From assembly GCA_963970005.1 (NCBI GenBank), contig CAXAMN010021284.1:567553-631552 (forward strand): DNA of 64,000 nucleotides, in the 5' to 3' direction. This document shows positions 1 to 9,431 of the stretch, in pieces (position 1 is the first letter of the stretch; each line of letters starts with the position of its first letter). The stretch comes from Durusdinium trenchii (taxonomy: Eukaryota; Sar; Dinophyceae; Suessiales; Symbiodiniaceae). The notes under the pieces are model-generated. The model ran no database searches. It was not told where the DNA came from and worked only from the letters and a program-made list of their open reading frames with translations. Position numbers and translations under genes: made by a program.

Positions 1-936
1 GAAGTGTTCCAAGGAATCGACTTCTTGGTGGAGGAAGGAAACCGCCTTGGCAAGGGCCAGTTGAAAGACCTGGAAAAAAGGGTTGGCCTAAATCTGGAAC
101 CAGCTTGCATTTGGTTTGACAAAAGCACCCGATCCATTCTTCCTCCAAGCCGAATCCTCTATGACCCCATGCATTGCTACTATTCGTGTGGCATTGTGAA
201 TGTTGAGCTGTCTTTGCTGTTTCAAGCCATGGAAGGCGGAACGCCGTTCAACAAAGACAATTTGTTGTCAGCAGCCTTGGAAGCTGGTTGGGTTCGTCAT
301 GGTTTTGGAGCCACTAGGAGCCCGACGCTTTTAAAGCTGCTTTTCCATGAGAAGCTTTTGGCTGGCGATGTATACAAAGGCAACGCTGCCCAAACCAAGT
401 CCCTCCTGTCCTTGATGGCTTACTACGTTGAAATTTTCCTCCGCAGGCAGGAACTGTTGCCAGGTGAGGCAGCATCTTTCCTTGCTTTGTGCAATTGTCA
501 CAGGGAGATGTCCATGTTGAAGCATGAAGAGCAAGTGAGAGATGTGTCGCAAATGCGAGCAGCAGCATGCAAGCATCAGGACTTATTCAATCAAGCATAT
601 GAAAGTTCATCGAGGCCAAAGCATCACGCAAGGTTCCATATAGCAGACTCTGCAATGAGTTGTGGAAGATGTATCTCTTGCGAACCGCAGGAGAAGAAGC
701 ATCAGGTCTACAAGAGTTTCCTTGCGCCCAGGCTCAAGCAAAAGTCGTCAGGTGGAGGTGGTGGAATTGCCTGGGCGGCTGTGAAACGTATTTTATCTAC
801 ACAAGTTCAACAGATCAATGAATCTCCTTTGTGCCCTGAGATGACACTCTTGCCGCCCATCAAGAAAGCTGGCGAGATGCAATGTCGCCTATTGTTGAGC
901 CCGTGCACTCCAATGGCTGCCAGTGCCCGGTTTTGA
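1..936 (+). CDS. Transposase-like protein, C-terminal part, cut by the left edge
   Basis: The frame is open from the first base, so the true start lies outside the window; the GTG at base 4 is not a credible start. About 311 residues are visible and end at TGA 934-936. A motif of the type D-P-M-H followed by a GI...E segment (residues about 54-70) and a late block RPKHHARFH followed by KKHQVYK resemble C-terminal parts of DDE transposases of CACTA/KDZ type, where similar D-x-x-H and H-rich blocks occur. That family link is from memory and weak. It could instead be a cellular protein. The last 60 residues are low in conserved features. It lies upstream of retroelement 1 on the same strand, and there is no evidence the two are linked. 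Confidence 0.4.
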   Translation, partial: EVFQGIDFLVEEGNRLGKGQLKDLEKRVGLNLEPACIWFDKSTRSILPPSRILYDPMHCYYSCGIVNVELSLLFQAMEGGTPFNKDNLLSAALEAGWVRHGFGATRSPTLLKLLFHEKLLAGDVYKGNAAQTKSLLSLMAYYVEIFLRRQELLPGEAASFLALCNCHREMSMLKHEEQVRDVSQMRAAACKHQDLFNQAYESSSRPKHHARFHIADSAMSCGRCISCEPQEKKHQVYKSFLAPRLKQKSSGGGGGIAWAAVKRILSTQVQQINESPLCPEMTLLPPIKKAGEMQCRLLLSPCTPMAASARF

Positions 937-1752
937 TTGTCAAGGTGTTTTATTTACTTTCCAATTAAGTCTGTGCCGGGTATAATTGAAGACCTTCAAC
1001 AGCCAAGTTAAACCAAGCTAAGTGAACGAATTTTGTCAGCATGCGCTCGTGTGGGAACATTAACGCTCTCCACAGATGACGTGGTATTGTGGCCAAAGTC
1101 TCGCGCTGGGGGCATTGTTCTGGCCTTCTATTGTGCAGACGGAGTTCACTTTGTGCTGAGGAAACTATTTCCTGTAGCTGGTTGAAACATTTTGTTGTGG
1201 TTGCATTCTTATACATTCTGTGTTGCAGCGCTGTTGGATCAAACCTTTTTCTTTTCTCCAGCGGTTCGCCCGCTCATGTGGTTTGTTTCCTTTTATAGAG
1301 GATGTTATATTCACGATGTATGTTTCGCGTCGGATGGATGCACAACAATATACCCAGGTATCGCAGCATCCCTATGGCAGCGTTTGGCGAGATGGAGCTC
1401 AGTGTGTTTGCAAGCCGGCTGAAAACTTCGTGGTGCCGTGGTGGTGGCGAAAGAGAGATCATGGTGCCTACTCTGAGTGGATCTGTCTGCATTGACTAGT
1501 TGAGACTCAACGCTCGTCTGAACGCGCTGAAAGAAAAGAAACAAAAACACACAAACCAGGAACTGTTGTAAAACCCACTGAAATCATTTGCATTGCCATT
1601 GCCCCCAATATAAATAACTATAAATAACTAAGTTGATAGCGGTATGCCCGCTCATGGTGCTCGGTCTTACATTTTCTTCGAAAAAAAGTTGTTTTCATGT
1701 GTTGGTTCTTGCAAAAACTTCCAAGAATCAAAATTGAAAAAACAAAACAAAA
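937..1752. other. No gene seen
   Basis: AT-rich spacer between the partial transposase-like ORF and the inverted-repeat tract. Only short overlapping open frames without recognisable motifs. A short direct repeat of TATAAATAACTA occurs near 1610-1632. Confidence 0.5.
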
Positions 1753-1878
1753 CCTACTTAGGTTCTACTTATAACCTACTTAGTTCCTACTTAGGTTCTA
1801 CTTATAAGTGCAGTAAGTACACTTGTTATAAGTAACCCTTAAGTATACTTATCTTGAAATATAAGTAACCCAAGTAGG
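1753..1878. repeat. Imperfect inverted-repeat tract, MITE-like
   Basis: Two left copies of CCTACTTAGGTTCTACTTAT begin at 1753 and 1786. A right arm at 1860-1878 is nearly its reverse complement (CCTACTTGGGTTACTTATA when read on the minus strand). The interior is full of short palindromes built from ACTTATAAGT-type words. The tract could fold into a hairpin and lies 180 bases upstream of retroelement 1. Whether it is a nested MITE or part of the retroelement end cannot be decided here. Confidence 0.55.
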
Positions 1879-2059
1879 ATAACTGGAATTGAACCACTAA
1901 GTAATGATGCCCCCGCGAGTGGCTCCTAAGTTCCTGGCAATTGGGTGGTGGATAACAAACCTTCTGCCACCCTGTTTTCTGAATTCGATCTCCGTCTTCT
2001 CTGACTGCCTTGCACCCTCGTCCAGGCCCTTTGCCTAGCTCTTCTTTGTCACTGCCCTT

Positions 2060-5000
2060 GTGGCATATTGGGTCGGGGGACTGGACTTGGGTTGCTTACA
2101 GATGACTTTTGGCATTCAGTGCATGAGGCATTTTGGCGAAACACTGGAACAGGAGAGGCGGCATGGTTTTGTTTTTCCGATTCCGGGTGGCGCCATTGCT
2201 GAACAGCCCACGCTGGTACGTGATTCCCTCTTTGGTTTGAACAAACTGGCAGGTGTAAAATTCAATGATGCAAGTCAGCTATTTCATCGTCCCTTGACTG
2301 CTGTTCAGAGTGTGGCTGTTGACAATGCAGGTGCAGCGGTCGCCGAAGCAGGGGAATGTCCTAGTTTGTGTGGGCGTGATGCCTTAAAGGACATGATGAA
2401 ATCCCACCCCACATATGGGGAGCCCAGCACTCTCGCACCTTTTGATGCTGCGAAGCTGAAGATTCTTTTTTCTTTAGGTCGGCCGAAACCCATCGAGACG
2501 CTGTTGCCTCCACCTGTGATTCCACTTCTCAACAGGTGGAAAACTCACATTGAGCTTTCAGCCGAAGAGGTTCGATCTAAGTTGGATGCATCGCCTGAGT
2601 GTTGCCCTAAGAGACCTTATTGGGATCCTATTCTGCAGAAGTCCAGAGATGTCCGAACCAAGTTGATTGTTGACCTGTGGAAGGTTGGAGTTGTGACGTT
2701 TCGAACATCTATCAAATCATCCATCGGCTTGTTTTTTGTGAAGAAGAAAACGCCAGAGTGGATTCGCATGGTAGTTGACTGTCGGATTAGCAATGTGCAT
2801 CATAGACAGCCACCGGTCACCCGACTCGGCAGTCCTTCGTGTTTCGGCGATCTTGAGATGAGTCCCGAAGTGTTGAAGGCCAGACTTGGCCGCGACTGCA
2901 ATCAAGTTGGATGGGGGGCCGAGTTGGATGTAGCCGACTGCTTCTATCAGTTTGAGATGAAACAGCTTGCCAAGTGGTTCGGCATTGATGATCCCCGCAA
3001 AACTGCAGATTGGGCAAAGGCAGGTGTTGACATCACTGAAGTTTACGATGAAGACCTGGAGACCATGGTTCTGCTAAACGATGATACAGTGGTATACCCT
3101 GTGATTGGTGCAATGCCCATGGGATGGACGTGGGCTCTCTTCTTTGCTAACGAAACGGTCGCCGCGATAGCCCGTGCGACTGCACCTGAGCGACCACTGG
3201 AGTGCCGTGAGAAGCTGCCAACGCCACAACTTTGGGAAGGTGAGACCATTACCTCCACCTATGTTGATAATGTCGCAGTTTTCGGTGCCCACAAGGTTGA
3301 TGTGATCGCTCGCATGGATTCCCTCACCAAAGCATTTGCAAACCATGACATACCAGTTGTCTGGACTCAGCAGGAGCCTCTGCAGTGTTTCGAAACAGTC
3401 GGCGTGATTCTTGATTTTCGCAACCGAGTTGTCCGTAATAAACCAAACCGCTTGTGGAAAGCCTATCTTGCTGGAAGAGAGTTGTGTCGTAGAACCAAGG
3501 TTCGCGGTGATGCTGTTGAAGTTTGGACGGGGCATGTAACATCTCTCTTCCGACTTTCTCCTTCCCTGCTGTCAGTTTTTTCGGTGATTTACCGATTCAA
3601 TGCAGTGTGCCGTGGGAAGAGGGTTCGGCTCTGGCCAGCAGTGCGTGCCGAGATCATGCAAGCCTCCTCACTCCTTTGGTTTGCAAGAGCCAAGCTTGAT
3701 GGTAGCTTTGTCAACCAGGTTGATATGGGTGATTCCTCGACTTCTGGATATGCCATGCTGACTCGTAGTTTTGCTGAGGTTAAGATCCAGGAAGTGGCTC
3801 GTGTCCGTGAGAAATGGAGGTTCATCCCAATGCCTGATGACTTCAAATCTGCCATTGAGTTTTTTAACAGGCCTGGTAATCGGGGTGAGGTTGAAAGCCG
3901 TGAGCACATCAAGGCCTTTGTCAGAGCCGGAGTGGGGCCCAACACTGAGTATGGAGTTTGGCTTCAGCAAGCTTTGGTTGACGGAAATTGGTTGCAGACA
4001 AGTCCGATTGTTTCCCAGTTCAAAGCTGTTAGAAAGAGGCGTGAGGATGTTGAGGTCCCGGCATTGGTGGAACCAATTCCTTCTGATATGGTGAGCGAAG
4101 GTTCATACAAGTTGCTTTGGATGCGCAAATGGCGGAATCCCGATGAACACATCAATATCAAGGAAGGTCGGGTGCTTTTGTCGTCATTGAAGAGAGCTGC
4201 CAGGGTGTCGTCGCAATGTGGCACTAAGAAGCTAACTTTCTCTGACAACCTTAGTGCTGTGTTGGCCTTTGAGAAAGGGCGGTCGTCGAGTGCTGCGTTG
4301 AATAGGCTGTGTAAGTCTAGTGCTGCCATACAAAACGCGCTTCAGATAAAGTGGAGGATCCGACATCTTGAGACAAAGCGAAATTTAGCAGATGCACCTT
4401 CCAGAGGAAAGTGGTTCAGGACTCCAGTCCCTGACCCACATGTGATTTTAGCAGAGCCTGTCTTCAGTCCTAGCAAGCCTTCAGTGATCCCTAGTGTGTC
4501 CGCTCGTTGCAAGACTAATTTATCCCTTGATGCCTTAGTGCCTCCGCCTGGGTTGGGTTGGACTGCCGTCCATCATATGGCCAAAAATAGCACCTGTGAT
4601 TCCAAGATGAGTTCCTGGCATCCTGCCAGCGGTGCATGCAATGACCATGGACGTCCGGCTTCTTCCAGCACTAGTGTAAAAAAGGCGAAGGGGGTGAAAG
4701 TCTTCTGGGAGCTGTTCTCGGGTGAAGGAAACTTGTCCAAAGCTATGAGAAGTCATAGGCTGTTTGTGCATACGCCTTTGGACATCAAACAAGATCCTAG
4801 CCTTGATCTCACAATTGAACCAGTGCAACGGCAAGTGCGACAATGGATTGTGGATGGTCATGTCGACTACCTTCATATGGGTACGCCTTGCACAGTCTTT
4901 TCCAGAGCTAGGCGTGGCATCAAAAACTTCACTAAAGCTAGATTCAATGAGAGGATAGGTTGTGAACTCGCTTTTTTCTCTTGTGAACTGGCCAGACTGT

Positions 5001-5572
5001 GCAGCAAGCTGGATGTCAAGTGGAGCATCGAAAACCCCCAGTCTTCTAGGATTTGGAGTCTCGATTGTATCCAAGATTTGTTTGGGCTTCCCGATGCCGT
5101 TGTGATTGACTTTCCAATGTGTGTTTATGGGCAACCCTTCAAAAAGCCAACACGGTTGTTGTCGAATTGCAGTAGCCTTGTTAGCCTTGCTGCCACGTGT
5201 CCACACCATAAGCATGCTGAAGTTTTGAAAGGCCGCACGTGGTCTCCAACATATGGATGGACCAATAAAACCACTCTTGCTGGTGCATATCCACCTTCAC
5301 TTTGCAATAAGTGGGCTCGAGTGATTAGGGATGATCCGTTGGTGAGAACACATGATAAGAAAAAGCTTGGCCCAGACTTTGGCCAAGTCTTCAAGCCATG
5401 CCGTGGTCAGTCAGTTGCACCAAAGACTTGCACAGAACAAGACAAGCAGTTTCCAATCACCTCGGAGATCCCAGGTCTCCTCGATGAAGTTGCTTTCGGG
5501 CACCACTCAAAAGCGGAAATCGCACAGCGAAAAGCCAGAAAAATTCGAGCCCGTCAAAAGAAGAAAGCGTGA
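2060..5572 (+). CDS. Pol polyprotein: reverse transcriptase, RNase H, C5-methyltransferase-like domain
   Basis: About 1170 residues. The frame opens at a GTG at 2060; the first ATG is 2102, directly after a splice-like TTGCTTACAG, so 2102 or a spliced upstream exon is the likelier start. RT: IRMVVDCR (about residue 235), motif A LDVADCFYQF (about 289), motif B MPMGW (about 351) and motif C YVDN (about 400). RNase H: first Asp in DMGDSS (about 556), Glu in HINIKEG (about 701), Asp in FSDN (about 727) and last Asp in LADAPSR (about 777). Methyltransferase-like: ELFSGEGNL (motif I, about 884), GTPCTVFSRAR (motif IV Pro-Cys, about 943), SIENPQSS (motif VI, about 990), then KPTRLLSN and a YPPSLC tail. 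The C-terminus is strongly basic. Known: such domains act in reverse transcription and DNA cytosine methylation. Inferred: the methylase modifies element or host DNA. Motif C has Asn where most RTs have a second Asp. Confidence 0.85.
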   Translation: MAYWVGGLDLGCLQMTFGIQCMRHFGETLEQERRHGFVFPIPGGAIAEQPTLVRDSLFGLNKLAGVKFNDASQLFHRPLTAVQSVAVDNAGAAVAEAGECPSLCGRDALKDMMKSHPTYGEPSTLAPFDAAKLKILFSLGRPKPIETLLPPPVIPLLNRWKTHIELSAEEVRSKLDASPECCPKRPYWDPILQKSRDVRTKLIVDLWKVGVVTFRTSIKSSIGLFFVKKKTPEWIRMVVDCRISNVHHRQPPVTRLGSPSCFGDLEMSPEVLKARLGRDCNQVGWGAELDVADCFYQFEMKQLAKWFGIDDPRKTADWAKAGVDITEVYDEDLETMVLLNDDTVVYPVIGAMPMGWTWALFFANETVAAIARATAPERPLECREKLPTPQLWEGETITSTYVDNVAVFGAHKVDVIARMDSLTKAFANHDIPVVWTQQEPLQCFETVGVILDFRNRVVRNKPNRLWKAYLAGRELCRRTKVRGDAVEVWTGHVTSLFRLSPSLLSVFSVIYRFNAVCRGKRVRLWPAVRAEIMQASSLLWFARAKLDGSFVNQVDMGDSSTSGYAMLTRSFAEVKIQEVARVREKWRFIPMPDDFKSAIEFFNRPGNRGEVESREHIKAFVRAGVGPNTEYGVWLQQALVDGNWLQTSPIVSQFKAVRKRREDVEVPALVEPIPSDMVSEGSYKLLWMRKWRNPDEHINIKEGRVLLSSLKRAARVSSQCGTKKLTFSDNLSAVLAFEKGRSSSAALNRLCKSSAAIQNALQIKWRIRHLETKRNLADAPSRGKWFRTPVPDPHVILAEPVFSPSKPSVIPSVSARCKTNLSLDALVPPPGLGWTAVHHMAKNSTCDSKMSSWHPASGACNDHGRPASSSTSVKKAKGVKVFWELFSGEGNLSKAMRSHRLFVHTPLDIKQDPSLDLTIEPVQRQVRQWIVDGHVDYLHMGTPCTVFSRARRGIKNFTKARFNERIGCELAFFSCELARLCSKLDVKWSIENPQSSRIWSLDCIQDLFGLPDAVVIDFPMCVYGQPFKKPTRLLSNCSSLVSLAATCPHHKHAEVLKGRTWSPTYGWTNKTTLAGAYPPSLCNKWARVIRDDPLVRTHDKKKLGPDFGQVFKPCRGQSVAPKTCTEQDKQFPITSEIPGLLDEVAFGHHSKAEIAQRKARKIRARQKKKA

Positions 5573-6554
5573 TCCATTACATCTGCCAGTCGTTGTCTCG
5601 GATAACCGCATCCTGCAATGCTCCAAAGTGAAGCCTAAGACATTGAAGGTGTATGATAGATCAGCCTCTGAATTTGTCGCGTGGTGCAAGCTGAACAATA
5701 AGTCTCTTGGCAGTCACCTTCGCACAGATGAAGCCATGTCCAGGTATATCCACGAGCTTTGCTGGGAAGGGGTTTCTCTGACTGAGGCATCGTATGCAGT
5801 TTTTGGATATATCATGCTTCGTAGCCCGTCTTCTTGGCACATGCATGACAGAGAGAAGTTTCCCATCTCTCGTCAAGCCTTGAAGGGTTGGAAAGCCAGA
5901 TTTCCAGGTAAATCACGCACAGGAGTTGACCTCGTGCTTTGGGATCTTGTGGCACTGTCAGCTTGTGAAGTTGGAAACTTTTTCACTGCAGCAGCAATCA
6001 TTTTGCAGGGTGATACCTACCTTCGTCCATCTGAACTGCTGGAGCTAACAGTGCGACATATGTTGAAGCCTTGTCGTCGTCAGAAATGTTGGGGGGTCAT
6101 GGTAGGCCTTTCAGATGATGGAGTCCCTGCGAAGAACGGTGAGTTTGACGAATGCGTTTTTCTTGACACAACAGCACGACCTGATGTCAATCAGGTTGCG
6201 AGCCTTCTGGTTAAGAATGCCTGTTCTGCTGACGGTATGTTGTTTGGTACATTATCTCTTGAACAGTATGAGAAACAAATCAAACAAGCTGCCTCTGCCG
6301 TTTCTTTAGGTCACTTGAATCTGTGTCCCCACATGTTAAGACACAGTGGTGCTTCGCATGATGCCTTTCACCAAGAAAGGTCTCTCAAGGAAATCCAAGT
6401 GCGTGGTAGGTGGAAAGCAGTGCAGTCTGTCAATCGGTATCGCAAACCTGGATTGATGCTGCTTCGACAATCTTCTGTCCCGCGAAGTGTTTGGAAGAAA
6501 GCAGATCAATCACGACAGCTTGTGCTCTCCCACCTTCGTAAGTTTTTTGGCTAG
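5352..6554 (+). CDS. Tyrosine recombinase (integrase) of retroelement 1
   Basis: The frame opens at ATG 5352 inside the end of the Pol ORF (overlap 221 bases, +1 frame). An ATG at 5484 is an alternative start that trims the overlap to 89 bases and keeps the whole catalytic domain. The tyrosine-recombinase signature is complete: Arg in TYLRPSE (about residue 224), HxxR in HMLRHSGASH (about 328), Trp in RGRWKA (about 354) and nucleophile Tyr in SVNRYRKPG (about 363). An N-terminal core-binding-like region with TLKVYDRSASEFVAWC precedes it. Expected role: integration of the circular DNA product by strand exchange. Translation could be by reinitiation or by frameshift from Pol; the sequence does not decide. 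Stop TAG at 6552-6554. Confidence 0.85.
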   Translation: MIRKSLAQTLAKSSSHAVVSQLHQRLAQNKTSSFQSPRRSQVSSMKLLSGTTQKRKSHSEKPEKFEPVKRRKRDPLHLPVVVSDNRILQCSKVKPKTLKVYDRSASEFVAWCKLNNKSLGSHLRTDEAMSRYIHELCWEGVSLTEASYAVFGYIMLRSPSSWHMHDREKFPISRQALKGWKARFPGKSRTGVDLVLWDLVALSACEVGNFFTAAAIILQGDTYLRPSELLELTVRHMLKPCRRQKCWGVMVGLSDDGVPAKNGEFDECVFLDTTARPDVNQVASLLVKNACSADGMLFGTLSLEQYEKQIKQAASAVSLGHLNLCPHMLRHSGASHDAFHQERSLKEIQVRGRWKAVQSVNRYRKPGLMLLRQSSVPRSVWKKADQSRQLVLSHLRKFFG

Positions 6555-6857
6555 TACTTAAGGGCTTCGCCCAGTCCTTCCTTATGGGCTATGGGCAGGT
6601 GATGGGTTCACAAAGCAAGTGTTGCAGCCAGCAACGCAATCGTGTGCAATGTGCCATTCCGTTTTTTCACATGGAAGCTTCCTGAATGCATGCCACCTTT
6701 TGTTTAAGATTGCCTTCGATCCAGCTGGGACTACTGCATATCGCTGAAAAAGCTGGGCTGGAGTGCAGGCTGAGGACACAATTTTCATCAGTATGGGACA
6801 TGTTCTGTCGATGTTAAACATCCTTAAACCACTTCATTGACTGGGGATGTCCGAATG
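6555..6857. other. 3' flank of retroelement 1
   Basis: No gene. A small hairpin with GGGC/GCCC arms around TTC lies at 6562-6572, eight bases after the recombinase stop. A terminal repeat matching the 5' side was not found by eye. Confidence 0.4.
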
Positions 6858-7023
6858 TCACTCATCCTCCATGTCACTCATACCCGGTAGTGCCCGGTCA
6901 ACGATTCGATGCTCTCCTGCACGCCCGAGGCAACGTTTGCTGTGTGGATCCTTCCTCAGTGTGGCTGCCACTTCTGCCAGGCTTTGGGAAGAGCTCGGCT
7001 CCCATGCCAATTCCGCGACTTGG
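6858..7023 (-). CDS. Candidate terminal exon, unknown protein
   Basis: On the minus strand an open frame ends at a TGA at 6858-6860 with an acidic C-terminus (GMSDMEDE). Upstream it reads SSSQSLAEVAATLRKDPHS, which has the composition of a real protein. A possible acceptor AG lies at the 7023 side but has a poor pyrimidine tract. The plus strand reading is Cys-rich and less convincing. This is the only minus-strand coding candidate I consider supportable in the window. Confidence 0.3.
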
Positions 7024-8238
7024 TCGTATCCATTTCCTTGACAAATGAATCTAATGGACGCGTGTGGTATGTCAACAGGGAGACTCCCCCTAACTAGTCC
7101 CCTTGGTCGATATGTTCTTTGGAGGTAGACATGGGGGTTGCAAATCAACATGTCTTGTGTTCTACACATCCCTGTCCTAGACACTACATTGACCCCCAAA
7201 GCCAAAGCATGTGTCATTGGAAGAAGATGCCGACTTTCAAGTGTTTTCCCCCCGGACAGGATTGGGGTAGACTTTAGAGGAGACGCCCACCCGTTTCATC
7301 AGCTTTGCAAGACTGGACCGAACTCCCAGGTTTTTGGAACTGTGTCCGTGCATGTCATCTCATGTGTTGGTTTAATAACATTGGAAGATATCGTGCACGA
7401 ACTGAGATGTGCAGTTCACCCTGTAAAGTAAAACAATGGGTTTTGTAGGTGCTGCATGATTTCTGCCATCCAGACAGTTGGAATACATGTTGCATGGTCA
7501 AACGGAACGTGCCTGAAAGTACAATCTTCGCCGTGTTTCAACATGTTTCGGCCATCTTCCGTCTATACCCTGCTTGGCCTCCCCTCGGTCCCTTTAAGGC
7601 TCGCGACTGCCACTGGCTGTGCCAACAGTTGGAGGAGACTGGATTCCTTCGGGGAGATGGTCATCAATCCCTGGTGAAAAAAGTATGTATAAATATATAT
7701 ATACCCTAGGGATCCAAGTACCTTCTCAGAAGGTACTTGGACCCTCCAAACCTCAAAAACCGTGTCGAACACATCACCGTACCTGAGGTTCGGTAGGAAA
7801 ACGGATCCGTTTCAACGGGTCTATGCCGCACTTGGATCCTATGGACGAACACGGGGGTTTGAAACGGGTCGCAGCCTGGCTGATAGCCTGGGTCCCTAAG
7901 GTCCCAATCCATCACCGGAAGACGCAGCCTGGCTGTGGTGTGACGACCGCATGGCTCGACACCGAGGTCCAGTCCGAAACAATTGGGTAATTGGGAGTTT
8001 CTACGTAGACAGTTGACCTTACATGTATAGTAGACCGTTGATACACTAAGGTTTTAAACCAAAGACTCAGACTACTAAGCAGATAATGCATAGATAGCCC
8101 ATGATAGCGTGTTTTCTCTCAATACTGTTTGTTTTGCAAACACCTCACACCTCGACCACCTATCCAACTCCATCTCCCACTCGCGACCGCATCCGCTGAT
8201 CCGACTCGGGTTCCGCCGCGCGGGTTCCGCCTGCCCAG
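7024..8238. other. Intergenic or intronic, short repeats only
   Basis: No convincing coding block. It holds a TA run (7690-7703) and a perfect short palindrome (listed separately). The words GGATCC and ACGGGTC recur around 7800-7870. Confidence 0.4.
7714..7740. repeat. 27-base near-perfect palindrome
   Basis: Arms CCAAGTACCTTCT and AGAAGGTACTTGG are exact reverse complements around a single C. Related words (GTACTTGGACCCTCC, CTTCTCAGA) recur near 25376-25430 and 31050-31080, suggesting a dispersed short palindromic repeat. Confidence 0.75.
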
Positions 8239-8360
8239 GAGGTGGCGCCGGCCAGTGTGCAGCACGCCCACTGGGCGAGTCAGTGGGCATTTGCCAGCTG
8301 GCAACACTTCCAGCGCCAGGCGGGCGCGAGTTTGCCGCCGGGCAAGCGTGCACTGAGAGC
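8239..8360 (+). CDS. Candidate exon, unknown protein
   Basis: GC-rich block after a pyrimidine-rich acceptor (CCGCCTGCCCAG) and ending before GTGAAT. Open in the phase that reads EVAPASVQHAHWASQWAF and on through SWQHFQRQAG; if read on, the frame stops at 8362-8364. Function not recognisable. Confidence 0.35.
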
Positions 8361-9307
8361 GTGAATCGAGCGTCATCCGATGGAAGGAGATGAACTTCAA
8401 CCCAAAGAACATGTTGGATCCTCAGCTTGGAATGGTACCTTAGAAACCACGCGATCTGGAGTTTGGCCACGCCCATGGCAGTGGCGATCTGAAGCAGTGA
8501 GCTTTACTTGAGATGGTTGAACCCACCGACTGATGTGTGTTCACCACCAACCAATATACTGTTTGGGTCATTGGATTCGTTTGGTTGTCAAGTTGCCGGA
8601 CCTGAACAATCTACAGGGGCAGACGGGTTCATTGAGGTACCTTGAGCAGATCCAAGTGACCATTAATGCACTTCAATTGGATAACTTGTCACCTCGTTGG
8701 ATCATCGGATACACCCGGGACGTGGCGCCGTATGTGTTGCTGTTGACCAGACTCTCACTCCAAGAATGAGAGCTCCTTCTCCGACATGATCATGGCGACA
8801 TGCAGATTTGACCGCCGCGTTTTCTCCTGCAATATTGTATGAATTCGAATAGTTCGGACATATCTTGTTGTTCCATGGTTTGAGGCTGCAAAAATCATAT
8901 ACAGTAGTGACTTTTGAACTAGCTAGTGCTTTGTTGTGGTCAGTATAGTTATATATACGTACTTTAACAGGTGTTTCATGAAATTCTCCAGTAGAAGGAA
9001 GCCTTGTTCTTGGGTTCACTATGTACTATGTCTAGTTCTTTGACTCACAGAAAAAACCGTTGTCTTCTTTAGCAGGCCCCTTTAAAAGGGTGCCTATATC
9101 TCCTCTCAGTGGGGTCTCATCCTGGATCATTGATCAAAATTTGAATCATTTGGTGGTCCCTGGTGTACCTAGTTTTGCAGGCTTCGGGTGATGCTGATGT
9201 TCCGATCAAACCCCACCATGGAGAAGATGTCTTTCTTTCTGCGGCTTCCTGGACTGACTGTAGAATATTGTAGAGCTCTACGTGCTTCTTTTTTCATGCC
9301 ATGCCAG

Positions 9308-9431
9308 GAGCGGCAACGGATTCCGCAGAAGCTGCCACCTTCTCCGCTGCCCTCCGAGCTCTTGCGCGCCGCGGCCTACGCGCGCCACAGGAGGGGGCAG
9401 GGCGGGGTGATCTTGATGGAGCTGGATGCGG
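9308..9431 (+). CDS. Candidate internal exon, unknown protein
   Basis: Strong splice context: a T-rich tract followed by CATGCCAG before it and G/GTGAGA after it. Open frame reads PSPLPSELLRAAAYARHRR then GVILMELDAG. 124 bases, much more GC-rich than its flanks. No family recognised. Confidence 0.45.

Larger units (their letters stand above)
2060..6554 (+). mobile_element. DIRS-like tyrosine-recombinase retroelement 1 (ends undefined)
   Basis: The RT-RNase H-methyltransferase ORF is followed by an overlapping tyrosine recombinase ORF, the combination expected of DIRS-like (YR) retroelements, which integrate by recombinase rather than DDE integrase. No Gag-like ORF is present immediately upstream, so the copy may be 5'-truncated or Gag may be too diverged to see. 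Terminal repeats were not identified; coordinates given are those of the coding region. Both ORFs are free of stops over long stretches, so the copy looks young or constrained. Confidence 0.8.

Noticed and set aside
4535-5215. 226-codon minus-strand frame
   Set aside because: Antisense to the methyltransferase-like domain of element 1, which has clear motifs on the plus strand.
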